Positions 17,644-26,979 of a DNA stretch of 64,000 nucleotides are shown in pieces; the stretch's first letter is position 1, and each line of letters begins with the position of its first letter. The stretch spans positions 1 through 64,000 of the forward strand of contig NZ_JAVHUL010000008.1 of NCBI RefSeq assembly GCF_031085155.1, written 5' to 3'. Under the pieces are notes generated by a model, which did not search any database, had not been told where the DNA came from, and saw only the letters and a program-made list of their open reading frames with translations. Made by a program: the position numbers and the translations under genes. The stretch is from Mesonia profundi. GTDB lineage: Bacteria; Bacteroidota; Bacteroidia; Flavobacteriales; Flavobacteriaceae.

Positions 17644-19530
17644 TTATTTAATCATATCAAAACTTCGTTTAACAAAGCTTGTCAACTCTTCTCCTTTTAA
17701 AAGGTTTTGAGAAAGTCTGGCTAAGTCTAAAGATTGTTTGATCAATGCACCTTGACCTTTTTCTTCTGTATTTAGAATGGTAGAAATTAGTGGATGGTTC
17801 GTATTCACCACCAAGTTGTACATTTCTGGCATATTGCCCATTCCAAACATTCCACCGCCGCCGCCGGTTTGCTGCATTTCCTTCATTCTTCGCATAAACT
17901 CAGGCTGCGTGATGATTAATGGTGCTGCAGAACTGTCCATCGCTTCTAATTGGACAGTGTAACTTTCTTTAGGAACCACTTTTTCGAAATCGGTTTTTAG
18001 TTTTTCTTTCTCTTCTTCAGAAAGTTTAGACGTTTCTTCTTCATCTTTCTTGATAAGATTGTTGATGTGATCGCTATCTACACGTACAAAAGAGATGTTT
18101 TCTTTAGAAGATTCTAATTTCTGAATTAAATGCGGAACAATAGGAGAGTCGAGTAATAAAACTTCGTATCCTTTTGTTTTTGCAGCTTCGATATAACTGT
18201 GTTGCTCGTCTTTATTGGAAGCGTAAAGAATCACCATTTTCCCATCTTTATCGGTTTGGTTGTCTTTAATTTTCTCCTGAAGCTCCTCGTAAGTAAAGTA
18301 ATTGTCATCTACCGTTGGGTACAAGGCAAACTTATCTGCTTTATCAAAGAACTTATCTTCAGAGAGCATTCCGTATTCAATCACTACTTTAATGTCGTTC
18401 CATTTCTTTTCGAAATCTTCACGGTTCTCATTAAATAGAGATTTTAATTTATCGGCTACTTTACGAGTGATGTAGCTCGAGATTTTTTTCACCGCGCCAT
18501 CTGCTTGCAAATAAGAACGCGACACGTTTAACGGGATGTCTGGAGAATCAATTACTCCGCGCAGCATCGTTAAAAATTCGGGTACAATTCCTTCTACATT
18601 ATCGGTTACAAAAACCTGATTTTGATACAACTGGATTTTATCTTGTTGCATCGTCATATTATTACTCAATTTTGGGAAGTATAAAATCCCCGTTAAATTG
18701 AATGGATAATCTACATTTAAATGAATGTGGAAAAGCGGCTCCTCCATTTGCATAGGGTAGAGTTCGCGGTAAAAACTATTGTAATCCTCATCCTCTAATT
18801 CTGTGGGTTGCTTCGTCCAAGCAGGATTTGGATTGTTGATGATGTTATCTACCGTTACTTTTTTCGCTTCTTCCTCTTCTGGAGCATCTTCTGCTTTAGG
18901 AAGCTCTTTTTCTTTCGTTCCAAATTTAATAGGAACCGGCATAAATTTATTGTACTTGCTTAAAAGCTCTCCAATTTTGCTTTCTTCTAAAAATTCCTTT
19001 TCATCGTCATTAATGTGAAGAATAACTTCAGAACCGCGTTCTTTTCTATCGGCTTCTTCAATGGTAAAATCGGTGGTTCCTTCGCAAATCCAATGTGCTG
19101 CAGGTTCGTCTTTGTAAGATTTGGTAATGATTTCCACTTTATTGGCTACCATAAAAGCCGAGTAGAATCCAAGTCCGAAGTGACCAATAATCCCGCTATC
19201 TTTAGCAGAATCTTTATACTTTTCTAAAAACTCTTCCGCTCCAGAAAAAGCCACCTGGTTAATGTATTTTTCTACCTCTTCTTTGGTCATCCCAATTCCG
19301 TGGTCAATGATGTGAAGCTTCTGGTTTTCCTTATCTATTTTTACTTCAATCGTAGGGTTTCCGTATTCAACGTCTGTTTCTCCAATATTGGTAAGATGCT
19401 TTAACTTTAAGGTAGCATCGGTTGCATTAGAAATTAATTCGCGCAAGAAGATTTCATGGTCACTGTAAAGAAATTTCTTAATTAGGGGAAAAATGTTCTC
19501 TACTGAAACATTAATTTTTCCTGTTGCCAT
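17644..19530 (-). CDS. htpG: Molecular chaperone HtpG (Hsp90)
   Basis: A 628-residue Hsp90. The N-terminal GHKL ATPase shows FLRELISNATDATLKL, IDHGIGMTKEEV and IGHFGLGFYSAFMV. The middle domain has the catalytic-loop arginine in VSRSYLQAD, and a C-terminal dimerisation domain completes it. A loop with Gly-rich sequence (TGGGGGMFGMGN) lies in the C-terminal domain. It refolds proteins after stress. A palindrome GACA-N3-TGGC at 19603-19613 matches sites in front of hsp20 and may control both genes. Confidence 0.97.
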   Translation of the reverse strand: MATGKINVSVENIFPLIKKFLYSDHEIFLRELISNATDATLKLKHLTNIGETDVEYGNPTIEVKIDKENQKLHIIDHGIGMTKEEVEKYINQVAFSGAEEFLEKYKDSAKDSGIIGHFGLGFYSAFMVANKVEIITKSYKDEPAAHWICEGTTDFTIEEADRKERGSEVILHINDDEKEFLEESKIGELLSKYNKFMPVPIKFGTKEKELPKAEDAPEEEEAKKVTVDNIINNPNPAWTKQPTELEDEDYNSFYRELYPMQMEEPLFHIHLNVDYPFNLTGILYFPKLSNNMTMQQDKIQLYQNQVFVTDNVEGIVPEFLTMLRGVIDSPDIPLNVSRSYLQADGAVKKISSYITRKVADKLKSLFNENREDFEKKWNDIKVVIEYGMLSEDKFFDKADKFALYPTVDDNYFTYEELQEKIKDNQTDKDGKMVILYASNKDEQHSYIEAAKTKGYEVLLLDSPIVPHLIQKLESSKENISFVRVDSDHINNLIKKDEEETSKLSEEEKEKLKTDFEKVVPKESYTVQLEAMDSSAAPLIITQPEFMRRMKEMQQTGGGGGMFGMGNMPEMYNLVVNTNHPLISTILNTEEKGQGALIKQSLDLARLSQNLLKGEELTSFVKRSFDMIK

Positions 19531-19601
19531 ATCTATAGTTTTTTATTTAAAAATTGTTTTCTGTTTTCTCTATGTCAAATAAAATACCAATAGCATAAAA
19601 A

Positions 19602-19614
19602 TGACAAACTGGCA
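19602..19614. promoter_or_regulatory. Candidate heat-shock operator upstream of htpG
   Basis: TGACAAACTGGCA is a near-palindrome (TGACA, three bases, TGgCA) ending 72 bases before the htpG ATG. The same pattern occurs twice before hsp20. One base departs from the perfect inverted repeat. Confidence 0.5.
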
Positions 19615-19730
19615 TATTTCAATAAGTATCAGAATTTTTTACTGCGGAAGCTTTCCTGTTTCCTAAGCGTAAGCATGAAGCATTTAGAACGTCTAAACGA
19701 ATTAATTATTTAACAAAGCTTTGTTTAATG

Positions 19731-19765
19731 TTTGTAGAATAAGCTTATACAAAAACTTATCTTTG
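19731..19765 (+). promoter_or_regulatory. Promoter of the TetR-like/AarF operon
   Basis: TTTG at 19731-19734 and TATCTTTG at 19758-19765, spaced by 23 bases. The -7 element ends 17 bases before the regulator ATG. Confidence 0.65.
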
Positions 19766-19782
19766 AATCAAATATTTCAATT

Positions 19783-20475
19783 ATGGAAAAGAAGAAATCA
19801 ACTCCCAATAAGAAAACAGCCCCTAAAAAGAAAGTCACGAAAATGACTGCCGATAAATGGATTTCCAATTTTATGGAATACGTGTTGGAGGAGGAAGAAA
19901 TTCCAAAATCGGTATATAAGTTTGCGAAAGAAAATAAATCTACTGAGGAAGAATTTTACCAGTCTTTTGGAAGCTTAGAAGCGATACAAAAAGAAATTTG
20001 GAATCAATTTTACCTTAAAAGTATTCAACTCATGGCAGTAAGTCCAGAGGTAGATTCGTTTAGCAGTAGAGACAAGATGCTTACTTTCTTCTTTACATTC
20101 TTCGAAATGCTTACTGCAAATAGAAGTTATGTATTGTTTATGCTGAATAGAAATGAGAGTACTTTAAAGAATTTAGAACAGCTAAAAGGCTTACGAAAAA
20201 ATGTGAAAGACTTTGCTAAAGGTTTAATCGCAGATGATAATGCCGAAAAAAATATAAAAATACTTCAAAAGAACAAAACTGTTTTTTCTGAAGGAGCTTG
20301 GTTGCAAACTATGTTTTTACTGAAGTTCTGGATGGATGACAATTCTCCTCAATTTGAAAAAACAGATGTTGCCATAGAAAAATCGGTAAATACTATTTTT
20401 GATGTGTTTGATAATACGCCTTTAGAAGGAATATTGGATTTTGGGAAATTTCTTTTTAAAGAAAAAATGGCATAA
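19783..20475 (+). CDS. TetR-family-like regulator
   Basis: A 230-residue protein with a Lys-rich N-terminal tail (about 1-22) followed by a divergent TetR helix-turn-helix. KSVYKFAKENKSTEEEFYQSFGSLEAIQKEIW has the TetR pattern of two short helices then a phenylalanine/serine-containing recognition segment. The remaining all-helical part matches a TetR C-terminal ligand domain. The kinase gene begins 55 bases downstream and is probably in the same operon. DNA binding is inferred; the recognition helix is weak, so it could have lost DNA binding and become an accessory helical protein. Confidence 0.65.
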   Translation: MEKKKSTPNKKTAPKKKVTKMTADKWISNFMEYVLEEEEIPKSVYKFAKENKSTEEEFYQSFGSLEAIQKEIWNQFYLKSIQLMAVSPEVDSFSSRDKMLTFFFTFFEMLTANRSYVLFMLNRNESTLKNLEQLKGLRKNVKDFAKGLIADDNAEKNIKILQKNKTVFSEGAWLQTMFLLKFWMDDNSPQFEKTDVAIEKSVNTIFDVFDNTPLEGILDFGKFLFKEKMA

Positions 20476-20530
20476 TAAGATTCCAATTTAATTAGTGTTT
20501 AGCTCGTAGCTAGTAGAAAAAAATAAACCT

Positions 20531-21850
20531 GTGAAATCAATAGATAAAATACCCGTAGGGAAAATTGGTAGAACTACCGAAATGGTTAAAACCGGTGTGA
20601 AAATTGGTGGTAACTATTTAAAATATTACAGTAAAAAGGCTTTTGATAAAGACCTGAACAGAGATCAATTGGATGAGGACAATGCAGGCGATATCTACGA
20701 TGGACTTAAAAACCTAAAAGGAAGCGCGCTTAAAGTAGCGCAAATGCTTTCTATGGAAAAAAGCTTATTGCCCAGCGCTTATGTAGAGAAATTTAGCTTG
20801 GCGCAGTTTAGTGTGCCGCCACTTTCGGCGCCATTGGTGAGAAAAACCTTTAAAAAGTACCAAGGAGGTTACCCCGAAGAATTATATGATACATTTACTC
20901 CCGAATCCATTAATGCTGCAAGCATTGGGCAGGTACACCAAGCAACAAAAGATGGGAAAAAACTTGCGGTGAAAATTCAATACCCTGGAGTGGCAGAAAG
21001 TATCAGTTCAGACTTGGCGATGGTAAAACCTATTGCCACAAGAATGTTTAACCTTCAAGGAAGTGATTCCGATAAGTATTTTAAAGAAGTAGAAGGGAAG
21101 CTCATCGAAGAAACCGACTATATTTTGGAAGTGGAGCAAAGCAAATACATTTCTACAGCTTGTGCTAAAATTGAAGGCTTGCGTTTTCCTAAATATTATG
21201 AAGATCTATCAAGTGAGAAAATCATTACGATGGACTGGATGGAAGGTCAGCATCTAAGTGAATTTACCAAGGGTGATTTTACAAAAGAAGAAGGAGACAA
21301 GTTGGGACAAGCGCTTTGGGATTTTTATATGTACCAAATGCACGAGTTAAAAGCAGTGCACGCAGATCCGCATCCTGGAAACTTCTTGGTAGATAAAGAA
21401 AGGAATCTTATTGCTATCGATTTTGGTTGTATTAAGCAAGTGCCAGAAGAGTTTTACATTCCTTATTTTGAGTTGGCAGTACCCAAAAATATCAATAATA
21501 AAGAATTCTTTTTAGAAAAGTTATACGAATTAGAAATTCTTAGAGAAGATGATTCCGATAAGGAAATTGATTATTTTTCTACCTTATTTTATGAAATGTT
21601 GAGCTTATTTACGAGTCCGTTTCACGGAGATACGTTCGATTTTTCTAACGAAGAATTTTGGAATAAGATAACCGCTTTAAGCGAAAAATATAGCAAAGAT
21701 ACCGAGTTGCGCAAAATGAATGGAAACCGTGGAAGCAAACACTTTTTATACATTAATAGAACATTCTTTGGTCTGTATAATTTGCTTCACGATTTAGAGG
21801 CAGAAATAGACACAAAACAGTATAAAAAATATTGCGATAATAAAGAATAA
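20531..21850 (+). CDS. AarF/UbiB (ABC1) family atypical kinase
   Basis: A 439-residue protein kinase-like protein. Motifs seen are INAASIGQVHQA (alanine-rich nucleotide loop), LAVKIQYPGV with the ATP lysine, HADPHPGNFLVD (catalytic loop) and AIDFGCIKQ (metal-binding DFG). The signature KxGQ reads KVAQ here (SALKVAQMLSME), replacing the glycine by alanine. Family members support quinone or isoprenoid-lipid metabolism. The start codon is GTG. It is paired with the TetR-like gene, an arrangement I recall from other Flavobacteriaceae. The substrate is unknown. Confidence 0.87.
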   Translation: MKSIDKIPVGKIGRTTEMVKTGVKIGGNYLKYYSKKAFDKDLNRDQLDEDNAGDIYDGLKNLKGSALKVAQMLSMEKSLLPSAYVEKFSLAQFSVPPLSAPLVRKTFKKYQGGYPEELYDTFTPESINAASIGQVHQATKDGKKLAVKIQYPGVAESISSDLAMVKPIATRMFNLQGSDSDKYFKEVEGKLIEETDYILEVEQSKYISTACAKIEGLRFPKYYEDLSSEKIITMDWMEGQHLSEFTKGDFTKEEGDKLGQALWDFYMYQMHELKAVHADPHPGNFLVDKERNLIAIDFGCIKQVPEEFYIPYFELAVPKNINNKEFFLEKLYELEILREDDSDKEIDYFSTLFYEMLSLFTSPFHGDTFDFSNEEFWNKITALSEKYSKDTELRKMNGNRGSKHFLYINRTFFGLYNLLHDLEAEIDTKQYKKYCDNKE

Positions 21851-21865
21851 TATGAAGTCTTAGTT

Positions 21866-21942
21866 GTCATTCAGATTGGAGCCAGCGGAATGAAGAATCT
21901 CTTTCTTTGGATCAGAATGATTTCTCCTATGTGGGAATGACA
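21866..21942. repeat. GTCATT-type dispersed repeat, family C divergent copy
   Basis: Begins GTTGTCATTC and ends GGGAATGACAGT, so the two ends are inverted repeats, and it contains GAAGAATCTC. It resembles the units at 43310 and 43459. It lies after the kinase gene stop codon and before that gene's terminator. Confidence 0.6.
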
Positions 21943-22000
21943 GTATAAAAATATTTAAGGTAACTAGTTTTTTAAACTAGTTGATTGGTTAGTTAGTAGT

Positions 22001-22030
22001 GCAGGCTCCGTAAAAAGAGCCTGCTTTTTT
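22001..22030 (+). terminator. Terminator after the AarF kinase gene
   Basis: GCAGGCTC pairs with GAGCCTGC across CGTAAAAA and is followed by six T. The 18 bases before it (21981-21998) are nearly identical to those before the terminator after hsp20. Confidence 0.85.
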
Positions 22031-22149
22031 ATTATGCACGCATACATTATGAAAGCTATAATCGCTTGATAAAACCCAATAATATGTATATTGCTTCCGC
22101 AGATAGAGCTTCAATGCCTATCTATTCAACCTTAATTTAAAAGAAAAAT

Positions 22150-23160
22150 ATGTTATATCAATCTAAAATTGCGGGATTGGGAAGTTATGTTCCAGAGAAT
22201 GTTGTAAGTAATGAAGATCTTTCTAAAGTGATGGACACCAATGATGAGTGGATCCAAGAAAGAACCGGAATTCAAGAAAGAAGACACATCAAAAAAGGCG
22301 ATGGCAATTCTACCGCAGTGATGGGAATGAAAGCTGCAAAAATCGCTTTAGAGCGCGCAAAAATTGATAAAGACGATATCGATTTAATCGTGTTTGCCAC
22401 CTTAAGTCCAGATTATTATTTCCCGGGTTGTGGCGTGCAGGTGCAAGAAATGTTGGGCATAGATACGTGTCCGGCTTTAGATGTAAGAAATCAATGTAGC
22501 GGTTTTATTTACGGACTCTCGGTAGCCGACCAATTTATTAAAACCGGAATGTATAAAAATGTACTTCTTATAGGAAGTGAAAACCATAGCGGCGGATTGG
22601 ATATGACGACACGCGGACGTAGCGTTTCGGTGATTTTTGGAGATGGAGCAGGAGCAGCGGTTTTAACACGGAGTGATGATAAAGGACAAGGGATTCTTTC
22701 TACGCACTTACATTCTGAAGGGAAACATGCCTTAGAACTTTCTTTAAAAGGGCCAAGTACGATGCACTGGGTGCCAGAACTTATAGAGGAAAACCCGCAA
22801 GAAGACATTCCGTATTATCCTTATATGAACGGGCAATTTGTATTTAAAAATGCAGTTCAGCGCTTTTCCGAAGTAATTATGGAGGGTTTAAAAGAAAACC
22901 AATTGGAAGTAGGCGATATTGATATGCTTATTCCGCATCAAGCGAACTTAAGAATTTCTCAATTTATACAGAAGAAATTTAAACTAACCGACGATCAAGT
23001 GTACAACAACATCCAAAAGTATGGTAATACTACGGCCGCATCGATTCCTATTGCGTTAACCGAAGCTTGGGAACAAGGAAAAATTAAAGAGGGAGACCAT
23101 GTAGTTTTAGCTGCTTTCGGTAGCGGATTCACTTGGGGTAGTGCCATCATAAAGTGGTAA
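22150..23160 (+). CDS. 3-oxoacyl-ACP synthase III family protein (FabH-like)
   Basis: A 336-residue thiolase-fold condensing enzyme with the FabH catalytic triad. The cysteine is in VRNQCSGFIYG (C116), the histidine in IPHQANLRI (H263) and the asparagine in YGNTTAASIP (N293). It would condense an acyl-CoA with malonyl-ACP. The QCSGF context and the insert around LHSEGKHALEL suggest a FabH paralogue rather than the initiating enzyme, since housekeeping FabH normally has ACxGF. It stands alone with its own terminator. Substrate length or branching is not predictable here. Confidence 0.88.
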   Translation: MLYQSKIAGLGSYVPENVVSNEDLSKVMDTNDEWIQERTGIQERRHIKKGDGNSTAVMGMKAAKIALERAKIDKDDIDLIVFATLSPDYYFPGCGVQVQEMLGIDTCPALDVRNQCSGFIYGLSVADQFIKTGMYKNVLLIGSENHSGGLDMTTRGRSVSVIFGDGAGAAVLTRSDDKGQGILSTHLHSEGKHALELSLKGPSTMHWVPELIEENPQEDIPYYPYMNGQFVFKNAVQRFSEVIMEGLKENQLEVGDIDMLIPHQANLRISQFIQKKFKLTDDQVYNNIQKYGNTTAASIPIALTEAWEQGKIKEGDHVVLAAFGSGFTWGSAIIKW

Positions 23161-23166
23161 AAAGAG

Positions 23167-23197
23167 AAAACCCTTGATGCTTACATCAAGGGTTTTT
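23167..23197 (+). terminator. Terminator after the FabH-like gene
   Basis: A 13-base-pair stem AAAACCCTTGATG with a CTTA loop is followed by T residues, seven bases past the stop codon. Confidence 0.92.
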
Positions 23198-23270
23198 ATT
23201 TTGAGTTTCGTTAGGTTCTTATTTTAAAGGCTAATTCAAATAAATTACCAACATACTTCTACTATATAAG

Positions 23271-23418
23271 ACGACGTTTTTTTAAAAACGTTGTATCAAA
23301 ACTTATTTTTAACATTTTGATAACGAGGAGTTCACTTAAAAATAATCCCGTTATTTTCACAACGGGATCATTTACTTTAATCAATACCTCACTAACCATA
23401 ACTACGGTATTGATTAAA
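23271..23418. other. Cluster of four consecutive hairpins
   Basis: Within 148 bases of non-coding DNA are four inverted repeats. ACGACGTTTTT pairs with AAAAACGTTGT (23271-23294). TATCAAAA pairs with TTTTGATA (23294-23322). ATCCCGTT pairs with AACGGGAT (23345-23368). TTTAATCAATACC pairs with GGTATTGATTAAA (23376-23418). No ORF crosses the region. It could be a small structured RNA, a short mobile element or stacked terminators. Confidence 0.5.
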
Positions 23419-23589
23419 TACTCAACTAAATAAAACAACTGTCTCTACCTTAATGACGAAAGGAAATCTCCTGCGTTGCAAGCTATATTTGTTTTAACAA
23501 GACTTTAGGATTTTCCACAACAAGATAATTGCTAATGCCTTGAAATTGAAGTGTTTTTATTTTTGGTAAGATTGAAGCTCTTATGGGTT

Positions 23590-23675
23590 GGGCGTTTCCC
23601 TAGCGGGTCAGGCTTTCCATTTCAATCTTTTGGCTCGTTCCTCACCAAAAGGATTTCCACTGCAATCCCTAACGC
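23590..23675 (+). repeat. Two-hairpin dispersed element, family A copy 2
   Basis: Starts GGGCGTTTCC and ends GCAATCCCTAACGC. Hairpin one is short (CCC pairs with GGG around TAGC), followed by CAGGCTTTCC. Hairpin two pairs CTTTTGG with CCAAAAG. It lies in the 803-base gap (23161-23963) which otherwise holds a terminator, the hairpin cluster and copy 3. Confidence 0.8.
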
Positions 23676-23766
23676 AAATAGAAAGAATACGAAGAAAATA
23701 ACTCTTTAGAGATAAGAATAGGAGATAGTCATGGTTTCTTTTTATCTTGAAGTAGAAAAGAAAAAA

Positions 23767-23849
23767 GGGCGTTTTATTATCGCTATTTTGAAGTAATGAT
23801 GGTATTATTCGTGCCTCATAAAAAGGATTTTCATTGCAATCCTTAACGC
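23767..23849 (+). repeat. Two-hairpin dispersed element, family A copy 3 (degenerate)
   Basis: Starts GGGCGTTTTATTATCG and ends GCAATCCTTAACGC, 91 bases after the end of copy 2. The second hairpin is reduced to ATGAnGG pairing with CCnCAT-like bases, and the first is lost. It looks like a decayed neighbour of copy 2. Confidence 0.65.
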
Positions 23850-23963
23850 AAATAGAAATAGAAAATGAAAAAAAAATCTTGAAAGGTTAACTTCTCATTG
23901 AGGGTTTGCACCAGAAATATTAATTCTAGACGAGAGTATTCGTACGAATAGGATTATTTATTT

Positions 23964-24392
23964 TTAAAGCTCAGAATTTGATTTTTCTTTGTGTTCTTTT
24001 ATTAAAGAATCACCTAAATAAATATTCACAATAAAATAATCAAAAGATTTTTTATTTAGGATTTCCTCATCAGATATTCTCTTCGAGAAGTTAATCTTTT
24101 CTTCTAAAAACTTTTCATCAACCTTGAGTTTTTTTGGATACTCTAAATTTAGAGTAAGATTTTGGTCAGATATAAACTCACCATTTATAAAACCACTTTT
24201 AAAGCTCCAGTTTAATTCTACATCTTCAGCTTCCTGAAACTTATTGATAATATTTTCTTTATTAGATTTGTATTTAGGAACCTTGACTTCTGTATTATCA
24301 CCTATACAAGACATCATAAATAGAATCATAATTAGTAAAAGGCAATTTCTAAATATTATGTTACAGTTCGTTAAATGGGATAGTAGTTTCAT
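23964..24392 (-). CDS. Small orphan lipoprotein, function unknown
   Basis: A 142-residue protein with a hydrophobic N-terminal helix ending in the lipobox LFMMSC, so it is probably lipid-anchored. The rest is charged and AT-rich in codon use, with alternating strands (VELNWSFKSGFINGEF, NLTLNLEYPKKLKV). I recognise no family. It stands alone next to the repeat-rich island, and its codon use is more AT-rich than its neighbours, which suggests recent arrival or weak constraint. The start was taken at 24392 to include the basic residue before the hydrophobic stretch. Confidence 0.6.
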   Translation of the reverse strand: MKLLSHLTNCNIIFRNCLLLIMILFMMSCIGDNTEVKVPKYKSNKENIINKFQEAEDVELNWSFKSGFINGEFISDQNLTLNLEYPKKLKVDEKFLEEKINFSKRISDEEILNKKSFDYFIVNIYLGDSLIKEHKEKSNSEL

Positions 24393-24479
24393 TATTTTAA
24401 ATTAGATTTAATGTTTTAAATTTAATATAAATTTATTTTTCTTTCTGACAATTTAAAATAAGAAATGTTACACATTATA

Positions 24480-24845
24480 ATGGAAAATAAAAAAACCCTA
24501 GTGATAGGAGCCTCTTTAAAGGAAGATCGCTATTCCAATATTGCCATTCATAGATTAACTTCTAACCATATAGAAACCCTAGCCATTGGATTGCGCACAG
24601 GAGAAGTAGAAGACGTAACTATAGAAACCGAGCATAAAGATTTTAAAGACATTCATACCGTCACTTTATACCTGAATCCAAAGCGTCAAGAAGCGTATTA
24701 CGATTATATTATAGGGCTAAAACCACAACGTGTTATTTTTAATCCAGGAACAGAAAACCCCGAATTTTACGACAAGCTAAAAAAAGCAGGAATAGAAGTA
24801 GAAGTGGCGTGTACCTTGGTGTTACTTTCTACGAATCAATACTAG
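24480..24845 (+). CDS. CoA-binding domain protein
   Basis: A 121-residue Rossmann-fold protein (start at the second ATG, 24480; an in-frame ATG at 24465 would add five residues). The glycine-rich loop [17 protein letters not shown] and the segment [12 protein letters not shown] match the CoA_binding_2/YccU family. That family binds CoA or related nucleotides, and no enzyme activity is established for it. Its last 24 bases overlap the end of the convergent symporter gene. Confidence 0.85.
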   Translation: MENKKTLVIGASLKEDRYSNIAIHRLTSNHIETLAIGLRTGEVEDVTIETEHKDFKDIHTVTLYLNPKRQEAYYDYIIGLKPQRVIFNPGTENPEFYDKLKKAGIEVEVACTLVLLSTNQY

Positions 24846-26279
24846 ACCTATAAAGGTAATGGCGCCGTTAACGATTAATAATTCATAATTAAAGTGGTAT
24901 CCTCCAATATATTCTGGAGGAATGCTACCAAGTGCATAGGTGATGACAACCGAGATTAACGAAACCAACCATACCCATTTATCCTTAATTTGAATTTTAG
25001 TAAAAATCCCGAAGGTGAATAAGCCCAATAAAGGTCCGTAGGTGTAAGAAGCTGCTTTAAGTAGCAAATCGATGACACTGCTGTCTAATAAATATTTAAA
25101 AGCAACAATTACCAAGATCAATAGTACACTTATTCCTAAGTGTACTTTCTTTCTTAATCCTTTTTGAGATATCGCTTTCTTCTTTTTAATATCCAAAAAG
25201 TCGACACAAAAACTGGTGGTGAGAGAAGTTAAGGCACTGTCGGCGCTAGAATAGGCGGCGGCAATTAATCCCAAGATAAAGATGATTCCAAGGCCAATTC
25301 CCATATTTCCGTTAAGGGCAATTTCGGGGAATAAGAGGTCTGTTTTTTCTTTTCCGTCAAGCATCGGAATGGCGATTCCATTTTGTTCGGCGTAGATAAA
25401 GAGTAAAGCTCCTAAGAATAAGAACACGATATTAACGGGGACAAATACAAAACTATAAGACAGCATATTTTTTTGAGCGTCTTTTAAGCTTTTACACGTC
25501 AGGTTTTTTTGCATCATATCTTGATCTAAACCTGTCATACAAATGGTGATGAACATTCCGCCAAAGAAAGATTTCCAAAAGTAATCTTTGGCTAAAAAAT
25601 CATCGGTAAAGAAGGTTTTGGTGTAGGGTTGTAAAGCTTCCGCAGAAAAGAAATCATTAAAGCTCCAATTTAATTCTCCCGTGATAAAGTAAATCGCCAC
25701 GCCAACTGAACTCAGCATAAACAAGGTTTGCAGGGTGTCTGTCCATACAATGGTTTTAATTCCGCCTCGAGCGGTATAAATCCAAATCAAGGCGATAGAA
25801 ATCACAACGGTAAGAATAAAAGGAACGCCCCAACTTTCAAAAACAAAATATTGAAGCACTGTGGCCACCAAAAACAACCGAAACGAAGCGCCTAAAACTC
25901 TGGAGACGAAGAAGAAAAAAGCTCCGGTTTTATAGCTTACATTTCCAAAACGCTCCTTTAGGTATTCATAAATTGAGGTAACATTGAGTCGGTAATAAAG
26001 TGGAAGTAAAACAAAAGTAATCACCAAATACCCCACCAAATACCCCATAACGACTTGCATGTAACTAAACTGCGAATCTTTAACCCAGCCGGGGACAGAG
26101 ATAAAAGTGACGCCAGATAGCGAGGCACCTACCATCCCAAAAGCGACTACATACCAAGGAGATTTTCCTTCGGCTTTAAAAAAGGCCTCATTAGAATCAT
26201 CTTTTCCCGTAAAATAGGAGATAAGCATTAATACCCCAAAATATGCGGCAACGAGGATGAGGATGGTAATGGGTTCCAT
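24822..26279 (-). CDS. Sodium:solute symporter (SSS family)
   Basis: A 485-residue inner-membrane protein with about 13 hydrophobic segments. SSS features include [11 protein letters not shown] near the N-terminus, the conserved [13 protein letters not shown] region and the sodium-site stretch [17 protein letters not shown]. The soluble N-terminal segment [21 protein letters not shown] precedes the second helix. It would import a small organic solute or sugar with sodium. The substrate cannot be inferred; no catabolic operon is attached. It overlaps the CoA-binding gene tail-to-tail. Confidence 0.9.
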   Translation of the reverse strand: MEPITILILVAAYFGVLMLISYFTGKDDSNEAFFKAEGKSPWYVVAFGMVGASLSGVTFISVPGWVKDSQFSYMQVVMGYLVGYLVITFVLLPLYYRLNVTSIYEYLKERFGNVSYKTGAFFFFVSRVLGASFRLFLVATVLQYFVFESWGVPFILTVVISIALIWIYTARGGIKTIVWTDTLQTLFMLSSVGVAIYFITGELNWSFNDFFSAEALQPYTKTFFTDDFLAKDYFWKSFFGGMFITICMTGLDQDMMQKNLTCKSLKDAQKNMLSYSFVFVPVNIVFLFLGALLFIYAEQNGIAIPMLDGKEKTDLLFPEIALNGNMGIGLGIIFILGLIAAAYSSADSALTSLTTSFCVDFLDIKKKKAISQKGLRKKVHLGISVLLILVIVAFKYLLDSSVIDLLLKAASYTYGPLLGLFTFGIFTKIQIKDKWVWLVSLISVVITYALGSIPPEYIGGYHFNYELLIVNGAITFIGLVLIRRK

Positions 26280-26342
26280 AATTTACAATAAAAGTTGAGT
26301 TGCAAACTTAAGGATTAATCAAATAGTTGAATATAATTATGC

Positions 26343-26350
26343 TATTTTTG
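26343..26350 (+). promoter_or_regulatory. recR -7 element, probably leaderless
   Basis: TATTTTTG ends five bases before the recR ATG (26356). With a Bacteroidota start site about seven bases after the -7 element, the mRNA would begin at or near the start codon. Confidence 0.5.
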
Positions 26351-26355
26351 TGCCT

Positions 26356-26976
26356 ATGGATTTTTCATCAAAATTATTAGAAAAGGCAGTAGAGGAAATG
26401 GCACAGCTTCCGGGAATCGGAAAACGCACCGCGCTCCGTTTGGTACTTCATTTATTGAAGCAACCAGAAGAGCAAACCTTGCACCTTTCTAAAGCTTTAA
26501 TCGACTTAAAAACCGAAGTTAATTTTTGTAAAAACTGTCACAATGTAAGCGACCAAGAGATTTGTGAGATTTGCGCCAGTGCCAACCGCGATAAAAGAAT
26601 AGTTTGCGTGGTAGAAGATGTGAGGGATGTGATGGCGATAGAAAACACCAGCCAGTATAAAGGCGTTTATCATGTATTGGGAGGAAAAATAAGTCCGATG
26701 GATGGGATTGGCCCTAGTCAGTTAAACATAGAATCGCTGATACAAAAAGTACATGGCAAAGAGATTGACGAGATTATTTTTGCCCTTTCGAGCACGATGG
26801 AAGGCGATACCACCAATTTTTACATTTATAGACAAATAGAAGCAGAAGATATTATCACTTCTACGATTGCTCGCGGAATTGGCGTAGGAGACGAGTTAGA
26901 ATATGCCGATGAAATCACGCTTGGAAGAAGTATTTTACATCGTATTCCGTTTGAAAGTTCACTAAAAAACTCTTAA
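26356..26976 (+). CDS. recR: Recombination mediator RecR
   Basis: A 206-residue protein starting [20 protein letters not shown]. The upstream GTG (26350) lies inside the promoter and is rejected. It has the N-terminal helix-hairpin-helix ([12 protein letters not shown]), a four-cysteine zinc finger ([16 protein letters not shown]) and the Toprim domain ([14 protein letters not shown]). With RecO it helps RecA load at single-strand gaps. The glycosyltransferase gene starts three bases after its stop. Confidence 0.96.
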   Translation: MDFSSKLLEKAVEEMAQLPGIGKRTALRLVLHLLKQPEEQTLHLSKALIDLKTEVNFCKNCHNVSDQEICEICASANRDKRIVCVVEDVRDVMAIENTSQYKGVYHVLGGKISPMDGIGPSQLNIESLIQKVHGKEIDEIIFALSSTMEGDTTNFYIYRQIEAEDIITSTIARGIGVGDELEYADEITLGRSILHRIPFESSLKNS

Positions 26977-26979
26977 GCT

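Noticed and set aside
22509-22808. Minus-strand ORF of 99 codons inside the FabH-like gene
   Set aside because: A shadow of the coding strand with no independent support.
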